From positions 16,793 through 80,792 of the forward strand of contig JBCDDZ010000010.1 in NCBI GenBank assembly GCA_039180025.1: 64,000 bases of DNA. Reading direction: 5' to 3'. Position 1 is the first letter of the stretch; every line of letters starts with the position of its first letter. The DNA is from Algisphaera sp039180025 (GTDB lineage Bacteria; Planctomycetota; Phycisphaerae; Phycisphaerales; Phycisphaeraceae). The position numbers and the translations under genes are program-made. Positions 47,110 through 54,391 of the stretch are shown here, in pieces. The notes beneath the pieces are model-generated. The model had not been told where the DNA came from, ran no database searches, and saw only the letters and a program-made list of their open reading frames with translations.

Positions 47110-47139
47110 AGTCTAATCTGAAGCGGTGTATAGCGTAAA
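47110..47139 (-). promoter_or_regulatory. Candidate promoter of the 47041 gene
   Basis: TTTACG (47139-47134), 18-base spacer, TAGACT (47115-47110) on the minus strand, about 70 bases before the ATG. The -10 matches the hexamer used at 16645 and 20934. Confidence 0.35.
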
Positions 47140-47279
47140 CCCGACCTGCTGTGCTGAAGTTCGATATCGGGCGAGTCATTCCTCATAGCTGAAAATACCG
47201 ACCTCAGAATCAGCGATATCCCTATCTGTTTCCCCGCCAAATAAACCTACAATGCATTATCGATCAATGCCCCCGGAAG

Positions 47280-47317
47280 GCGGCGAGTTGGGCTTCGGCC
47301 CGCTCGCCGCTTTTTTT
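47280..47317 (+). terminator. Strong terminator with UUCG tetraloop
   Basis: Outer stem GCGGCGAG/CTCGCCGC, inner stem GGGC/GCCC closed by TTCG, then seven T. It works in the plus direction only and has no plus-strand gene upstream; the next plus-strand ATG is 103 bases later. Confidence 0.9.
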
Positions 47318-47407
47318 ATCTGCTCGCGTTTCCGTCATTTCGACCCCGACTGATCCGTATCGAGAGAGACTCGGGAGCTGTAAAACACTGCCGGGAGCGT
47401 CATTGGC

Positions 47408-47413
47408 TATGCT
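47408..47413 (+). promoter_or_regulatory. -10-like TATGCT six bases before ATG 47420
   Basis: TATGCT, six bases, ATG. It supports the first ATG as start of the SurA-like gene and a leaderless mRNA beginning after the terminator. Confidence 0.4.
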
Positions 47414-47419
47414 ATCGAC

Positions 47420-48586
47420 ATGCCACGGATGACCCGATTGTCCTCTTTCGCCGTCGCGAGCCTGCTCCTGCTGGGGCTTTTGCCCCTGGGCTGTGCGGGC
47501 TCCGGCCCCGAACCGCTGCCCCGCCAGCCGGTGGTCGTCCAGGCCCTGCCCTCCCCCACTGCGACCCCGCCGGCCCCCACCGTCTCGGCCACCGACGCGC
47601 CGCCGGCATCGACCGCGGCCGAACCCGGCCCGGAGGCGTTCCCGGTCCAGGCCATGGTCGGCCAGATCGCCGGCCAACCCATCTACGCCCACCAAGTCCT
47701 CGACGGCATGGAGCTCCAACTGGGTAACCTCGGCCGGCGCCTCCCGGTATCGACCTTCCGTGAGCAGGCGATCGCCCTGATTTACGAACGCATCCGCGGG
47801 CTGGTCCAGGACGCTCTGTTGCTCGACGAAGCCGAACGCAACCTCCCCCCCAGCCAACGCGAGCAGCTCAGCTTCTTCGTCGAATTCCAGCGGCAAAATT
47901 TCCTCCGCCAGTTCGGGCAGGGATCCGTCGCGCTCGCCGAGCGAAATATCCTCGAACAGACCGGCCTCACCCTCGAGCAAAACCTCCGGGACTTCCGCAC
48001 CCGGTTCATCATCCGCAACTACCTCGACCGCAACCTCAAGCCCCTGGTCAACGTGACCCGCCGCGACATCGAACGGTACTACCGCGACAACTACGACTAC
48101 TTCAACCCCCCCGCCCGCCGCGAAGTCCAGATGATCTACGCCGACAGCGACTCCGACGCCCGCTGGTTCGAGCAGCAGCTCCAAGCCGGCACGTCTTTCG
48201 AAGAGCTCGCCCTCGATCCGCGAAACGCCTTCCGCGGCCGCGACATGATGCTCACCATCGAAGCCAACGACACCATGTTCGGCGATGCCATCGACCCCTA
48301 CGTCCAGACCCTCCGCCAGGGGCAGTGGGTCGGCCCCCTCGATAACCCCGAACGCCGTCAGCAATGGTTCGTCTACATGGCCCTGCTCGACGAGCCCGCT
48401 CGCCGCTCGCTTTTCGACGCGCAGGTCGATATCGAACGCGAACTCCGCGCCCGCCAGGAACGCGAACTCACGATCCAGCTCGGCGAACGGCTGCGCAACA
48501 GCGCGAGTTTTACCGACGAACGCCGGATCACCGAAGCCGTCCTCGAGATCGCGGTCGCCCGGTACTACAGCCCCAACGCGCTGTGA
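47420..48586 (+). CDS. SurA/PpiC-like lipoprotein
   Basis: 388 aa. Lipoprotein signal with LPLGC (Cys at 25), a Pro/Thr/Ala-rich linker (about 30-75), then a SurA-type N-terminal chaperone region: MVGQIAGQPIYAHQVLDGME near 79-98, helices to about 210, and VTRRDIERYYRDNYDYFNPP near 212-231. A divergent parvulin-like part follows (REVQMIYADSDSDARWFEQQ, then FEELALDPRN and QTLRQGQWVGPL). It is probably a periplasmic folding factor; isomerase activity is uncertain because the parvulin core is weakly conserved. It overlaps yraN by four bases (GTGA). Confidence 0.8.
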   Translation: MPRMTRLSSFAVASLLLLGLLPLGCAGSGPEPLPRQPVVVQALPSPTATPPAPTVSATDAPPASTAAEPGPEAFPVQAMVGQIAGQPIYAHQVLDGMELQLGNLGRRLPVSTFREQAIALIYERIRGLVQDALLLDEAERNLPPSQREQLSFFVEFQRQNFLRQFGQGSVALAERNILEQTGLTLEQNLRDFRTRFIIRNYLDRNLKPLVNVTRRDIERYYRDNYDYFNPPARREVQMIYADSDSDARWFEQQLQAGTSFEELALDPRNAFRGRDMMLTIEANDTMFGDAIDPYVQTLRQGQWVGPLDNPERRQQWFVYMALLDEPARRSLFDAQVDIERELRARQERELTIQLGERLRNSASFTDERRITEAVLEIAVARYYSPNAL

Positions 48587-49008
48587 GTCCCCGGACCGCA
48601 TGGCTCGATTCGCTCTTGGCCCGGATCCGCCTTCCCCGCGGTGCCCACCAACGCCGCGGTCGGGCCGGTGAACGCTTCGCCGCCCGTCATCTCAAAAAAT
48701 CGGGCTACCGTCTCTTGGCTCGCAACCTCCGCACCCGCCACGGCGAGCTCGATCTCATCGCCCTGAGCCCCGACCACGCCATCGTCTGCGTCGAAGTCAA
48801 AGCCGGTGCCGCCAACCCGCATTTCCCCGCCGAAGGGCACGTCACCCCCGCCAAACAGCGGAAAATCGTGGCCCTCGCCGCCGCGGTCGCCCGGCGTCAC
48901 CGCCTGACCGGCCGACGCTTCCGCTTCGACGTGATCGCGGTCGAATACCCCGCCCGCGGCGAGCCCCGCCTCCGCCACCATGTCGGCGCCTTCCTCTCCC
49001 ATATTTAA
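48583..49008 (+). CDS. yraN: YraN/UPF0102 family protein
   Basis: 141 aa from GTG 48583, which overlaps the stop of the SurA-like gene as GTGA; this start puts the conserved core at the normal place. The core GERFAARHLKKSGYRLLARNLR near 29-50, HGELDLIALSPDHAIVCVEVKAG (D...ExK of a PD-(D/E)XK nuclease-like fold) and the following KQRKIVALAAAVARRHRL helix are diagnostic. The family resembles Holliday-junction resolvases in fold; the cellular role is not established. Confidence 0.92.
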   Translation: MSPRTAWLDSLLARIRLPRGAHQRRGRAGERFAARHLKKSGYRLLARNLRTRHGELDLIALSPDHAIVCVEVKAGAANPHFPAEGHVTPAKQRKIVALAAAVARRHRLTGRRFRFDVIAVEYPARGEPRLRHHVGAFLSHI

Positions 49009-49195
49009 ACTGCCCCGTCGCTCCCGTAGCATAGGCCCGATAACCCCGATCCCGTGGCCACGATCCGCCTGGCAACCCCCAAACTAGCATCAACCCCGGC
49101 CCGAGACTGGTCGATACCACCCTTGAACCGCGCCCCGCGTCTCGTGGCCGCGGCCTGCTTCTTCTCCGCATCGCCCCGCCCGAAAGGCCCGCATC

Positions 49196-50149
49196 ATGGC
49201 AAACGCCCCGAGCCCCTCGCGAACCCAAAATAAAGACATCCTCCTCGAATCCGGGACCAATGAACTCGAGGTGCTGGTCTTTGAACTCGGCGGGCAACGC
49301 TTCGGGGTCAACGTCGCTAAGGTCCGTGAAGTCATCCTCCACGTCGATGCGGTGCCCACGCCCGGCCAGGCGGATACCGTCAAGGGGGTCATCCGGCTCC
49401 GCGGCTGCGTCCTGACCGTCGTCGATTTGCACCGGAAACTCAGCCGCGTCCCCAAGTACGCCGACGAGACTCAATGGCGTATTATCGTGACCGAATTCAA
49501 CGGCGCGACCGCCGCGTTCGAAGTCGAAGCCGTCGACTCGATCTACCGCTTGTCTTGGGAAGACGTCCGCCCCGTCCCCGATTCCGGCGCGAACGGCCAC
49601 ACCGCCGTCACCGGCATGGCGGAGATCGGCGAAGAACTCATCATGATGCTCGACTTCGAGTCCATCTACGACACCATCACGAAGCGCAACATCCATATGA
49701 AAGACGCGGCCCAGAACACCCTGGGCGTGGACCGCAGTGCCTGCCGCGTCTGGCTCGCCGAAGACTCCAGCTTCATCCGCAGCTCTATCGAGAAGATGCT
49801 CCGCGAGTCGGGCTTTACCAACTTCACCGCCTACCGCAACGGCCTGGAAGCCTGGGACGCGATGAAAGCCGCCCACCAGAGCCCCGGCGACCTCCCCGAC
49901 GTCCTGATCTCCGACATCGAGATGCCCCAGATGGACGGCCTTCACCTCTGCAAAAAGGTGAAAGACGCTTCCGCGACCGCGGGCATCAAAGTCGTCCTCT
50001 ACAGTTCACTGATCACCGACGAAACCCGCCACAAAGGCATCGAAGTCGGCGCGGACGAGCAGTACAACAAACCCAAACTTGAGAACGTCGTTCATGCCAT
50101 CGACCGGTGGATGAACGCGAGTCAAAAGAACCGCCCTCAGGCGGCCTGA
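49196..50149 (+). CDS. cheV: CheV-type chemotaxis adaptor
   Basis: 317 aa, CheW domain followed by receiver domain. CheW part (about 18-165): LEVLVFELGGQRFGVNVAKVREV near 21-43 (in parts), GVIRLRGCVLTVVDLHRKL near 64-82, and MAEIGEELIMMLDFESI near 141-157. Receiver part (about 180-310): WLAEDSSFIRSSIEKML, phosphoacceptor Asp in LISDIEMPQMDG near 240 and Lys in YNKPKLENV near 296. CheV couples receptors to CheA and tunes them by phosphorylation. AAAGG lies nine bases before the ATG. No other chemotaxis gene is in the window. Confidence 0.92.
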   Translation: MANAPSPSRTQNKDILLESGTNELEVLVFELGGQRFGVNVAKVREVILHVDAVPTPGQADTVKGVIRLRGCVLTVVDLHRKLSRVPKYADETQWRIIVTEFNGATAAFEVEAVDSIYRLSWEDVRPVPDSGANGHTAVTGMAEIGEELIMMLDFESIYDTITKRNIHMKDAAQNTLGVDRSACRVWLAEDSSFIRSSIEKMLRESGFTNFTAYRNGLEAWDAMKAAHQSPGDLPDVLISDIEMPQMDGLHLCKKVKDASATAGIKVVLYSSLITDETRHKGIEVGADEQYNKPKLENVVHAIDRWMNASQKNRPQAA

Positions 50150-50187
50150 CCTTGGATTTTGCAAATCAGTAGCCGTCTCACCGTAGT

Positions 50188-50205
50188 CTGAATTTATAGA
50201 TTCAG
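50188..50205. repeat. Hairpin between convergent cheV and 50202 gene
   Basis: CTGAAT-TTATAG-ATTCAG, extended by AGCCG (50171-50175) and CGGCT (50206-50210). It covers the stop of the minus-strand gene. No T-run; possibly a bidirectional terminator. Confidence 0.4.
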
Positions 50206-50597
50206 CGGCTGCGTTGCTCGCGCAGCGCCTTACGCTCCGCTTTCCCGGCCAACCGCTCGGCGGCCGCGTCTTCCAGAGCTTTCAAGCGCACCAGCGTCGC
50301 CTTGGCCATCTCGATCTGCTCGGCGGGTGTCGCGGGGTCGCGTGCTTCGAGCCGCTCCAGCTTCGCCGCCATCCGGGCCTGTTCTTCACGCAGCGACGCG
50401 ATTTTCGCCGCGAGCTTCTCCATATTCATCCCGTTGATTTTGGCCAGCGAAGGCGATGGCTCGCCCAGCAGCATCGGCAAGTCCGCGGGCTTGCCCCCAC
50501 GCCGGGGGCGGCCGCCGAAACCACCGCCGGCGCGTGGTCCGCCGCCGCCGAAGCGTCGGCCTCCGGGTCGGTTGGAATAAGGTCTTCGTGGGTTCAT
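50202..50597 (-). CDS. RGG-rich coiled-coil protein, unknown
   Basis: 131 aa from ATG 50597, which lies exactly six bases after TACAAT; longer readings are rejected. The N-terminal 40 residues are Arg/Gly-rich (RPGGRRFGGGGPRAGGGFGG), resembling RGG RNA-binding tails. Residues about 55-131 are a charged coiled coil (MNMEKLAAKIASLREEQARM, then ERLAGKAERKALREQRSR). No enzyme motif. It may be a nucleic-acid-binding or ribosome-associated protein; that is only inference. It is convergent with cheV. Confidence 0.65.
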   Translation of the reverse strand: MNPRRPYSNRPGGRRFGGGGPRAGGGFGGRPRRGGKPADLPMLLGEPSPSLAKINGMNMEKLAAKIASLREEQARMAAKLERLEARDPATPAEQIEMAKATLVRLKALEDAAAERLAGKAERKALREQRSR

Positions 50598-50603
50598 AAC
50601 CAG

Positions 50604-50609
50604 ATTGTA
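50604..50609 (-). promoter_or_regulatory. -10-like TACAAT six bases before ATG 50597
   Basis: TACAAT, six bases, ATG on the minus strand. It decides the start of the RGG-rich gene. No clear -35. Confidence 0.4.
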
Positions 50610-50788
50610 CCCCATTCGACCCCCAGCGACCGCCCCGCCCCAAGGATTGTCCCCACCCGCCCGCACAACCACATTCGGCGCAGTCGGACCCGATGGCCCC
50701 GCCTGTGTTCTAAAAGGAATAATCCGAGCCTGCCGCGGGTTCGCCTCGTAGTATTCATGCCTTCCCTACCCGATCCGAGACTGCTTAC

Positions 50789-51487
50789 ATGCATTCCTTT
50801 CGCCGTTTGTTCCCCGGAGCCCTCCTGATGTTCCTCACCGCTTTCGCAGGTTTTGCCTGCGGCCGCCCTTCACACGCCGCGACCGACCTCCCGCTCCCCG
50901 CCGTGGACCTCGAAGTCCAGCCTGGTGAAGAGCCCCAGACCGCCACCGCCGTCTTCGCCGGCGGGTGTTTTTGGTGCACCGAGATCGTCTTCGAACAACT
51001 CGAGGGCGTCCACACGGTCGTGTCCGGCTACGCCGGCGGGAAGGCCGACACCGCCCACTACAACGCCGTCAGCGCGGGTATCACCGACCATGCCGAAGTC
51101 ATCGCCATCACCTACGACCCCGCCGTGATCAGCTACGGCCAGCTCTTACGCGTTTTTTTTGCCGTCGCCCACGATCCGACCCAGCTCAACCGCCAAGGGA
51201 ACGACGTCGGCCCGCAGTACCGCTCCGCCGTGTTTTACGCTAACGAGGAAGAAAAAGCCGTCACCCAAAGCTATATCCAACAGCTCGAAGAATCCGGGCT
51301 CTTCAGCCGACCGATCGTGACCACCCTCGAACCCCTGACCGAATTCCACGTCGCGGAAGATTACCATCAGGACTATGCCGTACGTAACCCCAACAACCCC
51401 TACGTCGCCTTCTCCGCTACGCCGAAAGCAGAAAAAGTGCGTAAAATCTTCCCCGAATTGTTAAAAACCGAAAACGACGACGGCTAA
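50789..51487 (+). CDS. msrA: Exported peptide methionine sulfoxide reductase A
   Basis: 232 aa. A signal peptide (MHSFRRLFPGALLMFLTAFA, with a Cys at 24 that is not in a good lipobox) sends it to the periplasm, unlike the common cytoplasmic MsrA. Catalytic motif GGCFWCTE near 58-65, VSGYAGGKADTAHYNAVSAG near 78-97, DPTQLNRQGNDVGPQYRS near 129-146 and EFHVAEDYHQDY near 186-197 are diagnostic. It reduces Met-S-sulfoxide in oxidised envelope proteins. Two small lipoprotein genes follow on the same strand. Confidence 0.93.
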   Translation: MHSFRRLFPGALLMFLTAFAGFACGRPSHAATDLPLPAVDLEVQPGEEPQTATAVFAGGCFWCTEIVFEQLEGVHTVVSGYAGGKADTAHYNAVSAGITDHAEVIAITYDPAVISYGQLLRVFFAVAHDPTQLNRQGNDVGPQYRSAVFYANEEEKAVTQSYIQQLEESGLFSRPIVTTLEPLTEFHVAEDYHQDYAVRNPNNPYVAFSATPKAEKVRKIFPELLKTENDDG

Positions 51488-51516
51488 ACTTTCGGCCGCG
51501 ATCAGCCGGAGTTTCC

Positions 51517-52041
51517 ATGCCGCTTGAAAAATTATCCTTACGGTTCGCTTTGGCGGGCTCTGTTTTTTTCACGGCCGGCTGCGGGGTGGAATTGGCGGTG
51601 TTGGGCGCCGCCGCCTCCGCGGCATCGAGCGGGTCCGCCGTTTTCAAGCAAGGCAAACTCAATGCCTCCTGGATGGGTGAGTTTGAAGACGTCATTGCCG
51701 CAGGTGAACACGCGGTGTACGACTTGGGACTCCGTCCCACGCATAGCCTCGGCGATCCCGACAAAGGGGTCTGGAAAATTATCGCTCGCGATGAGCACCG
51801 CGACACATTGAAAATCGACATCCGGCGACAGACTCCACGCCTCACCGAATTCCAGATCGATGTCGGATGGTTCGGCCGGGAGAGTACCGCCCGGCTGGTG
51901 CTCAAACGCATGGCCGTCGCCATCCAGCTCGACGCCGACCGGGACGGAACGGGCGAAGCCGTCGTGCCCCCGGCCCCGCTCGCGGCGCCACCTCAAGCGT
52001 CCCCCGCTGAGCCAAGCGAGACCCCACCCGACTCCCCGTAA
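51517..52041 (+). CDS. Small lipoprotein, DUF3568-like
   Basis: 174 aa. Lipoprotein signal with FTAGC (Cys at 22), followed by the small-residue stretch VELAVLGAAASAASSGSAVF seen in DUF3568 proteins. The domain that follows (GEFEDVIAAGEHAVYDLGLRP near 54-74, and DVGWFGRESTARLVLKRM near 115-132) is a small alpha/beta module. The last 30 residues are Pro/Ala-rich. GGAG lies before the ATG, 30 bases after msrA. Function unknown; the DUF match is by eye. Confidence 0.7.
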   Translation: MPLEKLSLRFALAGSVFFTAGCGVELAVLGAAASAASSGSAVFKQGKLNASWMGEFEDVIAAGEHAVYDLGLRPTHSLGDPDKGVWKIIARDEHRDTLKIDIRRQTPRLTEFQIDVGWFGRESTARLVLKRMAVAIQLDADRDGTGEAVVPPAPLAAPPQASPAEPSETPPDSP

Positions 52042-52088
52042 GGCCTGTTGTTTTCAAACTTCAACGACGCTATCCCGGACGAGCTGCC

Positions 52089-52496
52089 TTGTTGAGCCTG
52101 GTGCTTTTCGGGTGTGCCGCCCCGCCGCTTGCCCCCGGAGACTGGGGCCAGGCCGTCGGGTCGACGTGGACCCTGACCGGCTTCCACCGCAGCGCCCCGG
52201 CGGGCATGCCGCAAGTCCAAATAAATTTTTCGGAGGACGGCCGTGTAGCGGGCTCCGTCAACGGCCAACGGATCTTTGGCACGTACGAAACCACCACCGC
52301 CGGCGGCCTCCGATTTGCCTCGCTCGGCACCGCTCAGCTTTCACCCTCCATACCGGACATGCCACCCGATCAAACCCGAAAGATGCTCGATACGCTGTAT
52401 CAGGTTAAACACTACCGGGTCGAGGACCAAACCTTGAGGCTGTATCGAGGCCGCCGCCCGTTGATTTTCCGTCGCACCGCTACTCCGCCAAAATGA
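52089..52496 (+). CDS. META/HslJ-like lipoprotein
   Basis: 135 aa from a TTG (52089 or 52092). No ATG or GTG exists in frame upstream back to the previous gene, and the signal (LLSLVLFGC) is very short, so the start is uncertain. GSTWTLTGFHRSAPAG near 24-39 and INFSEDGRVAGSVNGQRIFGTYE near 45-67 (in parts), with TLRLYRGRRPLIFRR at the end, follow the META-domain pattern of HslJ. The role of such domains in the envelope is unclear. Its 3' end overlaps the convergent pseudopilin gene by 17 bases. Confidence 0.65.
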   Translation: MLSLVLFGCAAPPLAPGDWGQAVGSTWTLTGFHRSAPAGMPQVQINFSEDGRVAGSVNGQRIFGTYETTTAGGLRFASLGTAQLSPSIPDMPPDQTRKMLDTLYQVKHYRVEDQTLRLYRGRRPLIFRRTATPPK

Positions 52497-52947
52497 TGTA
52501 GTACCGCTCGCTGCTGAGTTTGCGGAAGCCGCCGGTCGTCAAGTCACCGTCATCTACTAATTCATCGATGTCTTGCATGAAGGTATCGTCACGGGTCATC
52601 CCGGTGCCGTCGAAATGGACGCCGAGCGCTGATTTCACGTCGCCCTCGCCTTCAAACTCTGCATCCCAGACCCCACCGATCGGCGTCCCGCCGGTCCAAT
52701 CGCCCGGGTTAATATAAGCGTCGAACCCGGCGGGCATCTGTCCCGAAGAAGAGTCCGGCAGGTATTCCCCCGTATCAAACAGATACAACTGCGCCGCCTT
52801 GGCAAAACCCTGCAGATTCGATGCGAATACCGATTTGTTGGACTGCGCCGTCGCGTCCGCGAATTGAGGGATGACGATCGCGGCCAAAACCCCGAGAATC
52901 ACCACGACAATAAGCACCTCGACCAGCGTGAACCCCGGCCGGCTCAT
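52480..52947 (-). CDS. Type II pseudopilin / prepilin-like protein
   Basis: 155 aa from ATG 52947, giving a five-residue leader MSRPG before the prepilin peptidase site, then FTLVEVLIVVVILGVLAAIV, the standard methylated helix with Glu at position 5. A longer start (52983) would make an atypical 17-residue leader. The C-terminal globular part is acidic (FEGEGDVKSALGVHFDG) and ends in a strand. It belongs to the GspG/H-like set of planctomycete pseudopilins. No secretion ATPase or peptidase gene is near. Its end overlaps the META lipoprotein gene. Confidence 0.88.
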   Translation of the reverse strand: MSRPGFTLVEVLIVVVILGVLAAIVIPQFADATAQSNKSVFASNLQGFAKAAQLYLFDTGEYLPDSSSGQMPAGFDAYINPGDWTGGTPIGGVWDAEFEGEGDVKSALGVHFDGTGMTRDDTFMQDIDELVDDGDLTTGGFRKLSSERYYIILAE

Positions 52948-53052
52948 CGCGTCATTCTTCTTCGCCAGCAGGATCGGAATCATCTAAAGAACGTCCGATA
53001 TCCCCGCCCCGCCGCCAAGAAATAAAGTCTACAAACCCACTATAAAAGTCTG

Positions 53053-53071
53053 CCCCTACCTTCTGTAGGGG
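53053..53071. promoter_or_regulatory. Inverted repeat at the -35 position of the 53089 gene
   Basis: CCCCTAC-CTTCT-GTAGGGG is perfect over seven bases. It lies where the -35 of the 53077 hexamer would be, so it could be an operator. Confidence 0.45.
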
Positions 53072-53076
53072 TCTGG

Positions 53077-53082
53077 TAAAAT
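53077..53082 (+). promoter_or_regulatory. -10-like TAAAAT six bases before ATG 53089
   Basis: TAAAAT, six bases, ATG. It selects the ATG at 53089 over the TTG one codon earlier and suggests a leaderless mRNA. Confidence 0.45.
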
Positions 53083-53088
53083 CCATTG

Positions 53089-53667
53089 ATGTTGATGGAC
53101 CGCCCCGAATTGTTGAAATCCAAGTTCGAACAGGCACTGCCCTACGAATCGTTTGTGGCTGCCGCAGGAACCCAGGGCCACCGCCCGCCTTGGGATCAAC
53201 GGTATGCGCAGACCCGCCTTACCGGCCCCCAGGAAGCACTCGTCACGGGTTTCACCCGCACCATGCACGTCCTCTGCCTCACCGGCACATGGTGCGGCGA
53301 CTGCGCCCTGCAAGGCGCCGCGATGCAGCGCGTGGCCGAGGCCAACCCTGAACGCATCCGTTTACGCTTCCTGCTCCGCGACGAAATCCACGCGGACCTC
53401 ATTGTTAAAGCAAAAATCAACGACGGGTTTCGCGTCCCGGTGACCTGGTGGCTCGCCGAAGACTTCGCCCCCGTGGCGTGTTTCGGCGATCGCACGCTGA
53501 GCCGATACCGCGCGATGGCGCGGAAAGCGCTAGGCCCGGACTCCGTCGCCGCTCCGCCACCGACCGACCCCGTCACCGCGGTTCGCGACGAAATAGTCGC
53601 AGAATTTGAACGAGTCCATCTGCTGTTACGTCTTAGCGGCCGGCTGCGCGAGATCCACCAGGATTAA
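53089..53667 (+). CDS. Thioredoxin-like protein with WCGDC
   Basis: 192 aa, cytoplasmic (no signal). The redox motif is in LTGTWCGDCALQGAAMQRVA near 63-82, with CGDC in place of thioredoxin CGPC; this form occurs in a separate group of bacterial thioredoxin-like proteins. A cis-Pro follows in FRVPVTWWLAEDF near 114-126. The N-terminal 60 residues and the C-terminal helix bundle (AVRDEIVAEFERVHLLLRLS) are outside the core. The start fits TAAAAT-N6-ATG. It is divergent from the pseudopilin gene. Likely a disulfide reductase; substrate unknown. Confidence 0.82.
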   Translation: MLMDRPELLKSKFEQALPYESFVAAAGTQGHRPPWDQRYAQTRLTGPQEALVTGFTRTMHVLCLTGTWCGDCALQGAAMQRVAEANPERIRLRFLLRDEIHADLIVKAKINDGFRVPVTWWLAEDFAPVACFGDRTLSRYRAMARKALGPDSVAAPPPTDPVTAVRDEIVAEFERVHLLLRLSGRLREIHQD

Positions 53668-53759
53668 AAATTGTGCACGCTACGGAACGCCGACAAGACG
53701 GTTCGAATCTTATAAAACCATGACCTTTACCCCCTCGGTACCCGGCGGATTTTCGGTGT

Positions 53760-54221
53760 TTATTCGTCGCCTTCGCTGGCCTCTTCGCTCATCGCCGCAA
53801 GGCGTTTCTGGGCTTCGCGTTTGCCCAACCCACGAATCTCTCCCCAAGCCTGGAGCTGTTTTTCCCGCGGGCTGGAGCCGCCTTTTTCCCAGTTATAGAT
53901 CGTCAACGCCGATACGCCGACGAGACTGCCGTAGTCGGCTGCGCTGATGCCGAGCTTTTCACGGTGCTTTTTAACCCAGGCCGGGCTGAAGCGAGGCCGT
54001 TTACCGGGATCTTCCGCCGACGATTGGGAGGCCGTCGCTTTGCCCTGCTGCTTCTCCGACCGGGCCAGCCGCCGCTCAAGATCAGAGATACGGCGTTTGA
54101 GTTCCGCAATTTCGCTGCGATACTTCGTCACGCTCTTCTGAGTAGTCCCGACCTGGGCACGGATTTCCTTGCGGGCCAAACGGCGGATTTCTTCGCCCAG
54201 CACGGCGTTAAGATTTGGCAA
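53760..54221 (-). CDS. Coiled-coil helix-turn-helix (XRE-like) regulator
   Basis: 153 aa from TTG 54221, set by an AAGGAG six bases upstream; an ATG at 54248 lies before that ribosome site. N-terminal MPNLNAVLGEEIRRLARKEI, then a long coiled coil (VTKYRSEIAELKRRISDLER and on, about 30-60), a linker, and a C-terminal HTH of the Cro/CI type (LGISAADYGSLVGVSALTIYNWEKG near 90-114). The layout suggests a dimeric DNA-binding protein. It faces the ion-channel gene across a 170-bp region with palindromes, one of which contains its own -10. Autoregulation is inferred. Confidence 0.82.
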   Translation of the reverse strand: MPNLNAVLGEEIRRLARKEIRAQVGTTQKSVTKYRSEIAELKRRISDLERRLARSEKQQGKATASQSSAEDPGKRPRFSPAWVKKHREKLGISAADYGSLVGVSALTIYNWEKGGSSPREKQLQAWGEIRGLGKREAQKRLAAMSEEASEGDE

Positions 54222-54270
54222 AACAATCTCCTTGAAGTGTCGATACAAAAACTAGAGGCTAAATTAAAAA

Positions 54271-54283
54271 CGGATTATATCCG
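54271..54283 (-). promoter_or_regulatory. Palindromic -10 of the HTH regulator gene
   Basis: CGGAT-TAT-ATCCG is a perfect inverted repeat, and read on the minus strand it contains TATAAT (54279-54274). It lies about 53 bases before the TTG start. The -35 is weak. A site of autoregulation is plausible. Confidence 0.5.
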
Positions 54284-54318
54284 GACGTTTCTCGGTAACT
54301 TGATCGCGTCCGGCCCAA

Positions 54319-54343
54319 AAGTATACATGATACTTATATCATG
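54319..54343. promoter_or_regulatory. Nested palindromes upstream of the channel gene
   Basis: AAGTAT-ACATG-ATACTT (54319-54335) and CATGAT-ACTTAT-ATCATG (54326-54343) are both perfect and overlap, in an AT-rich stretch. They suggest an operator, perhaps for the divergent HTH protein, about 50 bases before the channel start. Confidence 0.5.
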
Positions 54344-54391
54344 GTGTTGGTGTGAAACAGGGCCTGTCTATCTCAACCAATAGTTTTCCTC

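Larger units (their letters stand above)
47042..47419. other. 378-bp divergent gene-free region
   Basis: It holds a candidate minus-strand promoter (47110-47139), a 5-bp inverted repeat GCATT/AATGC (47254-47270), a strong plus-strand terminator (47280-47317) and a -10 hexamer next to the plus-strand gene (47408). No ORF was recognised. The plus-strand terminator has no plus-strand gene ahead of it, so a small RNA or leader is possible. Confidence 0.5.
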
